From Rugosimonospora africana (lineage in GTDB: Bacteria > Actinomycetota > Actinomycetes > Mycobacteriales > Micromonosporaceae), in NCBI RefSeq assembly GCF_016862975.1, contig NZ_BONZ01000055.1, forward strand, positions 1 to 64,000: DNA of 64,000 nucleotides. The letters are read 5' to 3'. Under the pieces are notes generated by a model that had not been told where the DNA came from, did no database searches, and saw only the letters and a list, made by a program, of their open reading frames with translations. Of this stretch, positions 7,735 through 16,082 are shown in pieces. Made by a program: the position numbers and the translations under genes. Each line of letters starts with the position of its first letter. Position 1 is the first letter of the stretch.

Positions 7735-8252
7735 GCGTCTACGGCCTGGATCTGGGCCACGCCACCACGGTGGAGGCCGAGCACTGGCTGGCGGACCTGC
7801 CGTCAGTGCCCGGCCTGGTGGCCTGTACCCATCTGGTTCATCACGGTCGCCGCCGGGTGGTGATCACCCTTGCCGCTCCGGCCGGTCTGGACACCGTCGG
7901 GTTGCCGTACCGGGCGGACCAGCCGACCGGTGAGGACGGCGCGACCCGGACAGCCGCGGACGACCATGCCGCCGGACGGGCGGGACGAGCGGTGATCTAC
8001 CCGGGCGTGGAGCGGCTGGTTGGCGTACTGAGCGTCGCCGACCTGCTCGCCGCGAGCGCGATCGGCCGGGTGAAGCTCATCGGCGGCGTGGACCCGACCG
8101 TCGCACCGGACACTCTGATCGACACCCGGGACTTCGTGCGTCCACAGTGGATGGACGGCGAACTGACCCTGGTGGCCACTCCGGCCCCGGCCGGGCGGAT
8201 CGCCCCGTTCGAGGTCCCCAACCCGACGCCGTGTTGCGGCGGCAGCCACTGA
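7731..8252 (+). CDS. Unknown protein translationally coupled to the PHP protein
   Basis: 173 aa, not recognised. It starts at ATG 7731, overlapping the PHP stop (ATGA), so the two are co-translated. No signal peptide or membrane helix is seen, so it is probably cytoplasmic. It is rich in short hydrophobic strands (RRVVITLAAP, GRVKLIGGVD) and ends PTPCCGGSH, a Cys-Cys/His tail that could bind a metal. The strict coupling suggests a partner in maturation, metal supply or regulation of the exported protein. Confidence 0.7.
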   Translation: MSVYGLDLGHATTVEAEHWLADLPSVPGLVACTHLVHHGRRRVVITLAAPAGLDTVGLPYRADQPTGEDGATRTAADDHAAGRAGRAVIYPGVERLVGVLSVADLLAASAIGRVKLIGGVDPTVAPDTLIDTRDFVRPQWMDGELTLVATPAPAGRIAPFEVPNPTPCCGGSH

Positions 8253-8317
8253 CGGCCTCACGAATTCGGAGGAAATCAGCGAGCGATCGGATGAAATGAA
8301 CCATTGACCGCCGTCGG

Positions 8318-8323
8318 TATGCT
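8318..8323 (+). promoter_or_regulatory. -10 element of a leaderless SARP gene
   Basis: TATGCT, exactly six bases before ATG 8330, places the expected transcription start on or next to the start codon. Confidence 0.5.
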
Positions 8324-8329
8324 CGGCGG

Positions 8330-11300
8330 ATGGCTGCTCGGCACGAGTCAGGTCAGGAAGATCCGGATCGGGCCGCCGTGCGGTTCCTGGTTCTCGGCCC
8401 GGTCGCCGTGCAGGTCGACGATCTCGAAATCGCCGTGCATCGCCCGAGGGAGCGCGCGCTGTTGGCCTACCTCCTGCTGTCTGCCAACCGGATCGTCCCG
8501 TTGGTGGAGTTGGTCGAGGCGATGTGGGGCGGGATCGCGCCCGCGACCGCGAGGGCGCAGATCCAAGCGGATGTGTACGCGATCCGCCGGGTGTTCCGCG
8601 AATCCCGGGCGCCCGACCCGATCGGTACCGTGCAGGGCGGTTATCGCATCGCGGTCGGCCCGGCGGAGCTGGATCTCGCCGAGTTCTCGCAGGCGTTCGC
8701 CGGTGCCCGGAAGTCCATCGACCTGGGCAACTCGGAGACCGCGGCGCACCTGTTGAGGCAGGCACTGGCACTGTGGCGCGGGCCGGCGCTGGCCGGGCTG
8801 CGTGGCGCGTACGTCGACGCCGCCCGGGCCGGCCTGGAGGAGCGCTGGCTTGCCGCGCACGAGGAATTGGCCGACATCGATCTGCATCTCGGACGGGAGA
8901 CCGAGGTCGCAGCCGAGCTGGGCCGGTTGGTGCAGGCGTACCCGCTGCGGGAGCGGTTGCGCGGCCAGCTGATGGTTGCGTTGTACCGCAACGGTCAGCA
9001 GGCTGAGGCGCTGGCACTCGTACGCGACCTGCGCAGGCAACTGGCCGACCAGTACGGTCTGGATCCGAGCCCGCAGATCCGGCGCGTCGAGCTGCTGATC
9101 CTGCGGGACGACCCGGCACTGCGCGCCACCCACCGCTCGCGCTGGCTGTTCGACGACGCGTCCGCGGCGCCCGGCGGCGACGGTGACTCCCAGCCGGCGC
9201 GGCCGGCTCCGGCCGAACTGCCCCCGGCCATACCGGACTTCGTCGGGCGCGGCGCCGAGGTGGCGCGGCTGGACAGCCTGCTGCCCGACGCGACGGCCAG
9301 CGGGCTGACCACGCTTGCGATCGTCGGTCGCGGCGGGGTCGGCAAGACCGCCCTGGCGGTCTGGTGGCTGCACCGGATCGCGCACCTGTTCCCCGACGGC
9401 CAACTGTTCGCCAACCTTGAGGGCTACGGACCGGGGCCGCGGCCCGGGCCAGCCGACGTGCTCGCCCGGTTCCTGCGCACCCTGCGGGTGCCGGAGGAGC
9501 GGATCCCGACCGGCCAGGACGAGTTGGCCGGGCTCTTCCGCAGCCTGGTCGCCGGCCGCCGGTTCCTGATCCTGCTGGACAACGCCGCCGACGCCGACCA
9601 GGTGGTGCCCCTGCTGCCCGGCGACGCGCGGTGCCTGGTCGTGGTCACCAGCCGCGACCGGTTGGGCGCGCTGGTCGCCACGCAGGGCGCCCGTCGGCTC
9701 ACCCTCGACGTGTTCGACGAGGACGAGGCGCGGGCGCTGTTGCGCGCGGTCCTGGGTACGGACCGGATCACGGCGGAAGAGGACGCCTGCGCCGATCTGG
9801 TCCGGCTGTGCGGGCACCTGCCGCTCGCGCTGCGCATCGCCGCCGCACGCCTCGACGATCAGCACTCCACCCCGATCGCCGAGTACGCCGCCACGCTGGC
9901 GGCGGCCGGACCGCTGGGCGGCCTGGCCATCGACGAGGACCCGCAGGTCGCCGTACGGGCCGTGATGGATGCCTCGTACGTCCAGTTGACCGGCGACGAG
10001 CGGCGGCTGTTCGTCCTGCTCGACCTGGTTCGCGGTCCGGACTTCACCGCCGAGGTCGCGGCCGCGCTCACCGGTTGGTCGGTGTCCCGCGCCGAGACCG
10101 CGCTCGACCGGTTGGCTGCCGGGCATCTGCTCAACGCCGCCGGCACCCGGTACGCGATGCACGACCTGGTGCGCATCTTCTGTGCCGAACACGCCGGGAG
10201 CGAACCGGACGGCGGGGACCTCGACGCCGCGCGGGAGCGGATGTTCGGCTGGTACCTGCACCAGAGCGATGCCGCCGCCCGGCTGCTGTACCCGCAGATA
10301 GTCCGCCTCGAATTGCCGCCGGCACCGGCGGGGCTGCCACCGGTCGGTTTCGGTGACCACGGCGACGCCCGCGCCTGGCTCTCCGCCGAACTGCCCAATC
10401 TGTTGGCGGCCATCGAGTTCGCCGGTCCCCGGCCGGTGGCCTGGCTGCTGGCCGACGCCCTGCGCGGGTACTTCTGGCAGACCCGCCGCACGCTGGACTG
10501 GCGCCGGGCCGCCGAGGCCGGGCTGGCCGCCGCCGCCGAGCGCGGGGACCTGGCCGCGCAGGCGGCGGGCCGGCTCAGCCTCGGCCAGATGTCGTACTGC
10601 TCGCGGCTGTACCCGCTGGCCATCGAGCACTACACGGCGGCGCTGGCGCAGAGCCGCGACGTCGGATGGCCGCAGGCACAGGCGGCGATCCTGACGAATC
10701 TCGCCTCGGTGGTCGCCGACACGGGGCGACCGGCTGAGGCCCTGGAGCATCTCCTGGCGGCCCTGCCCATCAACCGGGCGGAGGGCTGGCGTGCCGGCGA
10801 AGCGATCACGCTGGGCAATCTCGGGCTCGTCGCCGCGTCGGCCGGTCGGCTGGCTGAGGCGGAGAACTGGTACCTCCAGGCCCTGACCCTCCACCGGGAA
10901 GGGCAGTCGTACGCGAGTACCGCCGTCATCCTGGGCAACCTCGCCGACATCGAGATTCTGACGGATCGGCCCTCGGCGGCGTTGCGGCACGCGACCGAGT
11001 CGCTGAACCTGGCCCGTAAGGTCGGCCGGCTCGACGCCGAGACGCTGGCGCTGATCTACCTCGCCGACGTCGAGGGGGCCAGGGGTGACCTGGCCGTGAT
11101 GCTCCAGCGCGCCACCGAGGCGGTGCGCCTCATGAGCACCGGCAACGACCTGCAGATCGAGGCCATGGCGCGCAACAGCCTCGGCCGGGCGTTCGGTCGC
11201 TGCGGCGACCACCGCGCGGCCCTCGACCAGCACGCCGCGGCACGCCGGCTGGCCATCGAGACGGGCAGCCGCTTCGTCGAGGTGGAGGCGCTGATCGGGC

Positions 11301-11566
11301 TGGCCACGATCCGGCTGTCCGTCGGCGAACTGGCCCAGGCCGAAGCGGACGTTCAACGGGCGATCGAGGAGTCCCGCGCCCTCGGGTACCGCGTGCTGGA
11401 GGGGTACGCGCTCGGCGAGCGGGCGCGGCTGGGACTCGCCGCGGGCGAGTTCAAGGAGGCGATCCACGACGCCCGCGAGGCGCTGGCCATCCACCGGGAG
11501 ACCGGCGGCCGGCAGGGGGAGTTGCAGGCTCTCGCGCTGTTGAGCCGCCTCGGAGCGGACACCTAG
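8330..11566 (+). CDS. AfsR/SARP-type regulator: winged helix, BTAD, NB-ARC ATPase, TPR
   Basis: 1078 aa, the AfsR-like architecture in full. Residues about 15-100 are the OmpR-like winged helix of SARPs (FLVLGPVAVQ through GGYRIAV). Residues 105-250 are the bacterial transcriptional activation domain. An NB-ARC module starts near 300 (DFVGRGAEVARLDSLL) with Walker A GRGGVGKTAL at about 332-341, a FLILLDNAAD Walker B-like strand and LPLALRIAAARL. About 700-1070 is a TPR superhelix. Such proteins activate transcription after NTP-dependent opening, often at antibiotic gene clusters; no cluster is evident next to it, so the target is unknown. It has its own -10 and ends at a hairpin. Confidence 0.92.
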   Translation: MAARHESGQEDPDRAAVRFLVLGPVAVQVDDLEIAVHRPRERALLAYLLLSANRIVPLVELVEAMWGGIAPATARAQIQADVYAIRRVFRESRAPDPIGTVQGGYRIAVGPAELDLAEFSQAFAGARKSIDLGNSETAAHLLRQALALWRGPALAGLRGAYVDAARAGLEERWLAAHEELADIDLHLGRETEVAAELGRLVQAYPLRERLRGQLMVALYRNGQQAEALALVRDLRRQLADQYGLDPSPQIRRVELLILRDDPALRATHRSRWLFDDASAAPGGDGDSQPARPAPAELPPAIPDFVGRGAEVARLDSLLPDATASGLTTLAIVGRGGVGKTALAVWWLHRIAHLFPDGQLFANLEGYGPGPRPGPADVLARFLRTLRVPEERIPTGQDELAGLFRSLVAGRRFLILLDNAADADQVVPLLPGDARCLVVVTSRDRLGALVATQGARRLTLDVFDEDEARALLRAVLGTDRITAEEDACADLVRLCGHLPLALRIAAARLDDQHSTPIAEYAATLAAAGPLGGLAIDEDPQVAVRAVMDASYVQLTGDERRLFVLLDLVRGPDFTAEVAAALTGWSVSRAETALDRLAAGHLLNAAGTRYAMHDLVRIFCAEHAGSEPDGGDLDAARERMFGWYLHQSDAAARLLYPQIVRLELPPAPAGLPPVGFGDHGDARAWLSAELPNLLAAIEFAGPRPVAWLLADALRGYFWQTRRTLDWRRAAEAGLAAAAERGDLAAQAAGRLSLGQMSYCSRLYPLAIEHYTAALAQSRDVGWPQAQAAILTNLASVVADTGRPAEALEHLLAALPINRAEGWRAGEAITLGNLGLVAASAGRLAEAENWYLQALTLHREGQSYASTAVILGNLADIEILTDRPSAALRHATESLNLARKVGRLDAETLALIYLADVEGARGDLAVMLQRATEAVRLMSTGNDLQIEAMARNSLGRAFGRCGDHRAALDQHAAARRLAIETGSRFVEVEALIGLATIRLSVGELAQAEADVQRAIEESRALGYRVLEGYALGERARLGLAAGEFKEAIHDAREALAIHRETGGRQGELQALALLSRLGADT

Positions 11567-11580
11567 CGCCGGCGCGATGT

Positions 11581-11615
11581 GCGGCGGTCCACCCCCCGTT
11601 CTGGCAGACCGCCGC
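11581..11615. terminator. Hairpin between convergent genes
   Basis: GCGGCGGTC (11581-11589) / GACCGCCGC (11607-11615), a perfect 9-bp stem with a 17-base loop, in the gap between the SARP gene and the secreted-protein gene. Confidence 0.5.
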
Positions 11616-11626
11616 GTCACCGGGAA

Positions 11627-12100
11627 TCACCACCAACTGGCTGTCCAGGCGCTGTACGTGGTGCCCCAGTACAGGCAGCTCAGCTCGTCGTCGATGCAGT
11701 GGTACCTGGTCGTCACCGTCCGGTGGACCTTGTTCGCGCCGTAGTAACGGTAGGTGTACTGGTAGTTGGAGCATGCCTTGTAGACGTCGGCGCTGCTGAA
11801 CCCTTGCTCGTCGTGCTCCCACACCTGGTCGTCAGGCGTCTCCCACCACACCTCGGTCGGAGTGTTCTGGTAGAAGTACGGCGAACTGAAGGTGGCGTAT
11901 CCGTAGTACGCACCGATGCTGAGCGCGGAGCCGCACGGGCCGACCACGCCCTGAGGCGTCTGATACAGGTAGTACGCCGGCTCAGCACTCGCCGGACTGG
12001 GGGCGACGAGCACGCCCAGCCCGGCCGCGGCAACGGCAGCCACCGCCAGCGCGGACACCCGCCGTCCGAATCTGCCTTGCCACGCACCGAATATCCTCAT
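11627..12100 (-). CDS. Small secreted protein rich in Tyr and Trp, function unknown
   Basis: 157 aa. A Sec signal peptide is clear: MRIFGAWQGRFGRR then a hydrophobic Ala/Val segment and a PASA-E cleavage site near residue 39. The mature part (about 118 aa) is strongly enriched in Tyr, Trp and Thr, nearly lacks Arg/Lys, and has four Cys (in VGPCGS, YKACSN, RYHCID and LSCLYW) that could form two disulfides. Less GC-rich than its neighbours. Ribosome binding site AAGGGAG seven bases before the ATG. Not recognised; the composition suggests a small beta-rich extracellular domain, perhaps surface or carbohydrate binding. Confidence 0.75.
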   Translation of the reverse strand: MRIFGAWQGRFGRRVSALAVAAVAAAGLGVLVAPSPASAEPAYYLYQTPQGVVGPCGSALSIGAYYGYATFSSPYFYQNTPTEVWWETPDDQVWEHDEQGFSSADVYKACSNYQYTYRYYGANKVHRTVTTRYHCIDDELSCLYWGTTYSAWTASWW

Positions 12101-12171
12101 CGGTTCTCCCTTGTGAAGAAAGTGGTGCGCTCAGGTTGCGCCGCGCCGTTGATGCGCCCGCTATGCGTCCG

Positions 12172-13050
12172 CTATACGTGCCGGCCGCGTTCGCCGGACA
12201 GGTGGTGCCGCCGCGCCCAGTCGGTGATCGCACGGGCGATCCCTTCGGGCTGGTCCTCCGGCGCATGGTGACCGGCCGGTCCGACGTGCTGTGTCTCGAG
12301 CGCGGCGATGTTCGCCGCGCACCACTCGGCCAGCTCCGGCCCGATCCCGAGGGTCGGCGAGGAGTCGAAGGTGAGCAGCAGCTTCGGTACGTCGCCGCTG
12401 CCGGCCAGCCACTTCCCGTACCCTTGGATCCGTTCGAAGACGTCGGCCGGCTCACCATCCAGCGGCAGCGAGCGCGCCCACTCCAGGATCGGGCGGCGGC
12501 TCTCCCGGGTCGGGTACGGCATCCGGTACGCCCGCATGTCCTCCTCGCTCAGCGGATTGAGCACCCCGCGGGTGAAGGCCGACTCCAGGAAGAAGTTGTC
12601 GTCGAGCACCAGCGCCTCGCCGCGCGGGCCGCGCATGGCCTCGGAGCGCGAGCGCGGTCCGTCGCCCAGCTCGCTCCACGACATCGGCCGCACGATCGTC
12701 TCGAAGAACGCCACGCCGCGGACGCGCCCGGGATGGCGGGCCGCCCAGTCGAAGGCGAGCGATCCGCCCCAGTCGTGACCGACGAGCACCACCTCGTCCA
12801 GCGCGAGCCGGTCGAACCAGGCGTCCAGGTAGCGGGCGTGGTCGGCGAACCGGTACGGCAGGTCCGGCTTCCCGGACCGGCCCATGCCGATGAGGTCGGG
12901 GGCCAGCAGCCGGGCGGACAGGTCGACCGCGGGCAGCACGTTGCGCCAGAGGTGGGAGGAACTGGGGTTGCCGTGCAGGAAGACCCACGGCGCGCCGCTG
13001 CCGGCTTCCTCGTGGTGCATCGTCGAGTCCAGCACGTTCGTCACCGGCAT
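12172..13050 (-). CDS. Haloalkane dehalogenase (alpha/beta hydrolase, HLD-II-like)
   Basis: 292 aa. The oxyanion/halide motif HGNPSSSHLWR, the nucleophile Asp with halide-binding Trp in GHDWGG, the acid Glu in FFETIVRP and the catalytic His in GHHAPEDQP appear in family order. The Asn after HG together with the Trp after the nucleophile is the halide-stabilising pair of the DhaA/LinB subfamily. It would hydrolyse carbon-halogen bonds to alcohol and halide in the cytoplasm; the natural substrate is unknown. ATG 13050 is chosen over TTG 13065 because GAGG is well placed. Divergent from a MarR gene with two palindromes between them, so probably induced by a MarR ligand. Confidence 0.88.
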   Translation of the reverse strand: MPVTNVLDSTMHHEEAGSGAPWVFLHGNPSSSHLWRNVLPAVDLSARLLAPDLIGMGRSGKPDLPYRFADHARYLDAWFDRLALDEVVLVGHDWGGSLAFDWAARHPGRVRGVAFFETIVRPMSWSELGDGPRSRSEAMRGPRGEALVLDDNFFLESAFTRGVLNPLSEEDMRAYRMPYPTRESRRPILEWARSLPLDGEPADVFERIQGYGKWLAGSGDVPKLLLTFDSSPTLGIGPELAEWCAANIAALETQHVGPAGHHAPEDQPEGIARAITDWARRHHLSGERGRHV

Positions 13051-13076
13051 GGTCGCGCCTCGCAATCGTTCGTCAC

Positions 13077-13123
13077 ACTAACGTTAGTCACACAAACGAA
13101 GTTAGATTGTTAGTGGGACTAAC
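13077..13123. promoter_or_regulatory. Two MarR-type operators between dehalogenase and marR genes
   Basis: ACTAACGTTAGT (13077-13088) is a perfect 12-bp palindrome. GTTAGT-ggg-ACTAAC (13109-13123) uses the same ACTAAC half-site. The second lies just before the -10 TACGAT (13132-13137) of the MarR gene, the first close to the dehalogenase start, so both directions could be repressed. Confidence 0.7.
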
Positions 13124-13143
13124 GCAATGGGTACGATGCTCGG

Positions 13144-13605
13144 GTGACTGAGAGCACGCCTGAGCTGGTCGCGGCGGCGCGACTGCGAAACCTGCCGACC
13201 CGGCTGCTGTCCCTGGCGGCCATGCACTCCGACCGCCGGGTGAACGAGGCGCTCGGGCGGGTGGATGCCCGCAAGTGGCATTACGCCGTGCTCGCCACGC
13301 TCGACGAGTTCGGCGCCGCCAGCCAGGCGGAGCTGAGTGACCGCACCCGCATCTACCGCAGCGACCTGGTCGCGGTCATCAACGAGCTGACCGACCGGGG
13401 CTTCGTGGAGCGCGCGGCCGACCCGTCGGACCGGCGCCGGAACGTCGTCACGCTCACCCGCCAGGGGCGCCGGCAACTGCTCAAGCTCGACAAGCTGCTC
13501 GCCGAGTTGGGAGACGAGGTGCTCGCCCCGCTGACCGAAGCGGAGCGGGAGCAGTTCACCCGACTGCTCACCGTTCTCTTGCGGTACCACGACCAGGGCA
13601 TGTAG
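13144..13605 (+). CDS. MarR family transcriptional regulator
   Basis: 153 aa. The winged helix is at about residues 50-110: SQAELSDRTRIYRSDLVAVINELTDRGFVERAADPSDRRRNVVTLT, with the DxRxxxxxLT wing signature. It begins at GTG 13144, six bases after TACGAT, so leaderless. Likely represses itself and the divergent haloalkane dehalogenase through the ACTAAC palindromes; a phenolic or halogenated ligand is a guess from context. Confidence 0.9.
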   Translation: MTESTPELVAAARLRNLPTRLLSLAAMHSDRRVNEALGRVDARKWHYAVLATLDEFGAASQAELSDRTRIYRSDLVAVINELTDRGFVERAADPSDRRRNVVTLTRQGRRQLLKLDKLLAELGDEVLAPLTEAEREQFTRLLTVLLRYHDQGM

Positions 13606-13616
13606 CTCCGGATTGT

Positions 13617-13638
13617 CTATCGCGACATATCGCGATAG
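13617..13638. promoter_or_regulatory. Strong palindrome before a methyltransferase gene
   Basis: CTATCGCGA-cata-TCGCGATAG, 9-bp perfect arms with a 4-base centre, ending 11 bases before the next start codon. It looks like a repressor site over the promoter. No matching regulator gene is adjacent except the upstream MarR, whose own boxes differ, so the regulator is probably encoded elsewhere. Confidence 0.6.
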
Positions 13639-13649
13639 CATCCCCGGCC

Positions 13650-14501
13650 ATGGCCACTCGACGCACCCAGAACACCGCCTTCGGCGCGGGCACGATGAAG
13701 GCGATCGAACAGCATGTCGACCCCGACCAGCGCCTGTTCGACGATCCGCTGGCCGGACGGCTGCTCACCGGTCCGCCGGCCGTCCTCGTCCGGGTCGCCC
13801 CGCTGCGGAAGCTGCTGGTCGCGGCGATGGGCCGGATCGCACCCGGCCTGGTGGGCGGCATGGTCTGCCGCACCCGTGCCGTCGACGACGCGACCGCGGA
13901 AGCGCTGCCCGGCGTGCGGCAGGTGGTCATCATCGGCGCCGGGTTGGACACCCGGCCGTACCGGCTCGCCGGCCTGGACGGCCTGCCGGTGTGGGAGTTG
14001 GACCTGCCCGAGGTGCAGGCGGCCAAGCGGGCGGCGATCGGGCGCGTGCTGGGGGCTCCGCCGGCCAACGTGCGCTACGTCCCGGTCGACCTGGAGACCC
14101 GACCTCTCCCGACGGTACTGGCGGAGGCGGGTTTCGACGCGACGGTACCGGCTCTGCTGATCTGGGAGGGGGTCTGCATGTACCTGCGGCGCTCCGCCGT
14201 GGACGAGGCCCTGGCGTTCGCCGGTTCCCTGCCAGGCGGCAGCCGGCTGGTCTTCACCTACCTGCCGGAGTGGGTTCTGACCTCCCCGAAGTACGCGTCG
14301 CTGGTTCGACGCATGCACTGGAAGACCGGGTTCCCGCCGGACTCGCTGGCCGCGGTGCTCAGTGGGTACGGTTTGAGCCTGCTCGACGACGCCGGCCCGG
14401 CCGAGTACGAACAGCGGTACCTCGCGCCACGCCACCGTACGCTGCCGGTGTTCGAGATCGAGCGGTGCGCGGTCGCCGCCGCGGGCGATCGTCCACTGTA
14501 G
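13650..14501 (+). CDS. SAM-dependent methyltransferase, leucine carboxyl methyltransferase-like family
   Basis: 283 aa. VVIIGAGLDTRPYRL and WELDLPEVQAAKR are the hallmark of the actinobacterial putative O-methyltransferase family (TIGR00027/PF04072-type), with LLIWEGVCMYL further on. Members methylate carboxyl or hydroxyl groups in specialised metabolites or polyketides; the substrate here is unknown. The start ATG follows a strong palindrome, so expression is probably repressed until induced. Confidence 0.85.
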   Translation: MATRRTQNTAFGAGTMKAIEQHVDPDQRLFDDPLAGRLLTGPPAVLVRVAPLRKLLVAAMGRIAPGLVGGMVCRTRAVDDATAEALPGVRQVVIIGAGLDTRPYRLAGLDGLPVWELDLPEVQAAKRAAIGRVLGAPPANVRYVPVDLETRPLPTVLAEAGFDATVPALLIWEGVCMYLRRSAVDEALAFAGSLPGGSRLVFTYLPEWVLTSPKYASLVRRMHWKTGFPPDSLAAVLSGYGLSLLDDAGPAEYEQRYLAPRHRTLPVFEIERCAVAAAGDRPL

Positions 14502-14538
14502 ACATAAACGCCGACCGGCCGAACCGAGGGGGAGTCCG

Positions 14539-14976
14539 ATGACGACGAAGTGGACGCTGACCATCGACTGCGCGCGGCCGGCCGCGCTGGCCGAGTTCTG
14601 GAGCCTGGCGCTGGGCTATGTCGAGGCTCCTCCGCCCGCCGGCTACGGCAGCTGGCAGGAGTGGTTCGTCGAGGTCGGGGTCCCCGAGCAGGAGTGGGAC
14701 GACGGCGCCTACCTGGTGGACCCCGACGGAGTGCTGCCGCGCATCTCCTTCCTCAAGGTGCCGGAGTCGAAGGTCGCGAAGAACCGTGTCCACCTGGACG
14801 TCCAGGTCGGGGGAGGGCGTCAGGTGCCGTGGGAGGTCCGGTGGCCACGGGTGACGTCCGAGGTGGCCCGGCTCACCGAGGCGGGTGCGACCGTGCTCCA
14901 CGAGATTGTGCTGGACGGGCGGCCCGATCACGTGATGATGGCCGACCCCGAGGGCAACGAGTTCTGCGTGCTCTGA
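14539..14976 (+). CDS. Glyoxalase-like (VOC superfamily) protein
   Basis: 145 aa, one VOC-type paired beta-alpha-beta-beta-beta fold: TTKWTLTIDCARPAALAEFWSLALGY opens module 1, HLDVQV and MMADPEGNEFCVL close module 2. This single-chain form is common in actinomycetes as an uncharacterised enzyme or resistance-type binding protein. ATG start with a purine-rich GAGGGGGA just upstream. It follows the methyltransferase by 37 bp and may share its transcript. Confidence 0.8.
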   Translation: MTTKWTLTIDCARPAALAEFWSLALGYVEAPPPAGYGSWQEWFVEVGVPEQEWDDGAYLVDPDGVLPRISFLKVPESKVAKNRVHLDVQVGGGRQVPWEVRWPRVTSEVARLTEAGATVLHEIVLDGRPDHVMMADPEGNEFCVL

Positions 14977-15037
14977 AGCGGCGTCGGGGAGTGACGCGTG
15001 ACGGAATCCGGGCGGACCGTGGCTCGTTACGCTGATC

Positions 15038-15049
15038 GCAAAATTTTGC
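15038..15049. promoter_or_regulatory. AT-centred palindrome upstream of the ABC exporter
   Basis: GCAAAATTTTGC is a perfect 12-bp palindrome 52 bp before the ABC start. It lies between two copies of TTACGCT (15028-15034 and 15089-15095); the second copy supplies the -10 TACGCT, six bases before GTG 15102. Probably an operator or AT-rich regulatory site. Confidence 0.45.
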
Positions 15050-15101
15050 ACTGAAGCGGTAATCGATTGCGGACTGGATCTAAATTTCTTACGCTGCCGG
15101 G

Positions 15102-16058
15102 GTGACCGACACACCCCTCGTCGAGGCCCGCGGGCTCACCAAGGTCTACCCGGCGCGCGGCTCGTCAGCCGAGTTCCGGGCGGTCGACGGCATCGACTTC
15201 GCACTGCGGCGCGGCGAGGCGTTCGGCTTCCTCGGGCCCAACGGCGCGGGCAAGTCCACCACCATGCGGATGATCAGTGCGACGTCGCCGATCACCGGCG
15301 GCACCCTGCGGGTGCTCGGCTTCGACCCGGTGGCGCAGGGGCCGCAGGTGCGGGCGCGGCTCGGCGTCGTGCCGCAGGACGACTGCCTGGACCGCGAGCT
15401 GACGGTACGGGAAAACCTCTACATCTACGGCCGCTACTTCGGCCTGCGGCGCGCGGTCATCCGCGAGCGCGCCGAATCCCTGCTCGACTTCGCGCAACTG
15501 CGTGACAAGGCCGACGAGCAGGTCGAGGTCCTGTCCGGCGGCATGCGGCGCCGGTTGACGATCGCCCGGTCGCTCATCAACGAGCCGGAGATCCTGCTGC
15601 TCGACGAGCCGACCACCGGCCTGGACCCGCAGGCCCGGCACGTGCTGTGGGACCGGCTGTTCCGGCTCAAGCAGGACGGCGTCACGCTCATCCTCACCAC
15701 GCACTACATGGACGAGGCGGAACAGCTGTGCGACCGGCTGGTGGTGATGGACGGCGGCCGCATCGTCGCGCAGGGCACGCCGCGCGAGCTGATCGCCGCG
15801 CACACCACCCGCGAGGTACTTGAGCTGCGGTTCACCGACCAGGACACGGCGGCGGAGAAGCTTCGCGCGTCGGCGCTGTGTGGTGACGGCGGCCGGCTCG
15901 AGGTGCTGCCCGACCGCGTCATGGTGTACGCGGACGACGGCGAGGCCGCGCTTGCCGCAGTCCACGCGCTGCGCCTCTCGCCGCTGACCGCACTGGTGCG
16001 CCGGGCTTCGCTGGAGGACGTGTTCCTCACGCTCACCGGCCGATCGCTCATCGACTAA
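15102..16058 (+). CDS. ABC exporter ATP-binding protein (DrrA/NodI type)
   Basis: 318 aa. Walker A GPNGAGKST, Q-loop VVPQDD, signature LSGGMRRRL, Walker B ILLLDEPTTGLD and the switch His in LTTHYMDEAEQL are all present, so the ATPase should be active. The C-terminal ~90 residues match the extra domain of daunorubicin-resistance/lipooligosaccharide exporters. It energises the two ABC-2 permeases encoded next; substrate unknown. GTG start, leaderless. Confidence 0.92.
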   Translation: MTDTPLVEARGLTKVYPARGSSAEFRAVDGIDFALRRGEAFGFLGPNGAGKSTTMRMISATSPITGGTLRVLGFDPVAQGPQVRARLGVVPQDDCLDRELTVRENLYIYGRYFGLRRAVIRERAESLLDFAQLRDKADEQVEVLSGGMRRRLTIARSLINEPEILLLDEPTTGLDPQARHVLWDRLFRLKQDGVTLILTTHYMDEAEQLCDRLVVMDGGRIVAQGTPRELIAAHTTREVLELRFTDQDTAAEKLRASALCGDGGRLEVLPDRVMVYADDGEAALAAVHALRLSPLTALVRRASLEDVFLTLTGRSLID

Positions 16059-16082
16059 CGCGCATTCTCAGGGGAGACCGGC

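Noticed and set aside
8348-11620. 1090-codon open frame on the minus strand opposite the SARP gene
   Set aside because: Composition is Gln/Arg/Gly-rich low complexity, as expected from the antisense of high-GC codons; the plus-strand protein has intact domains.
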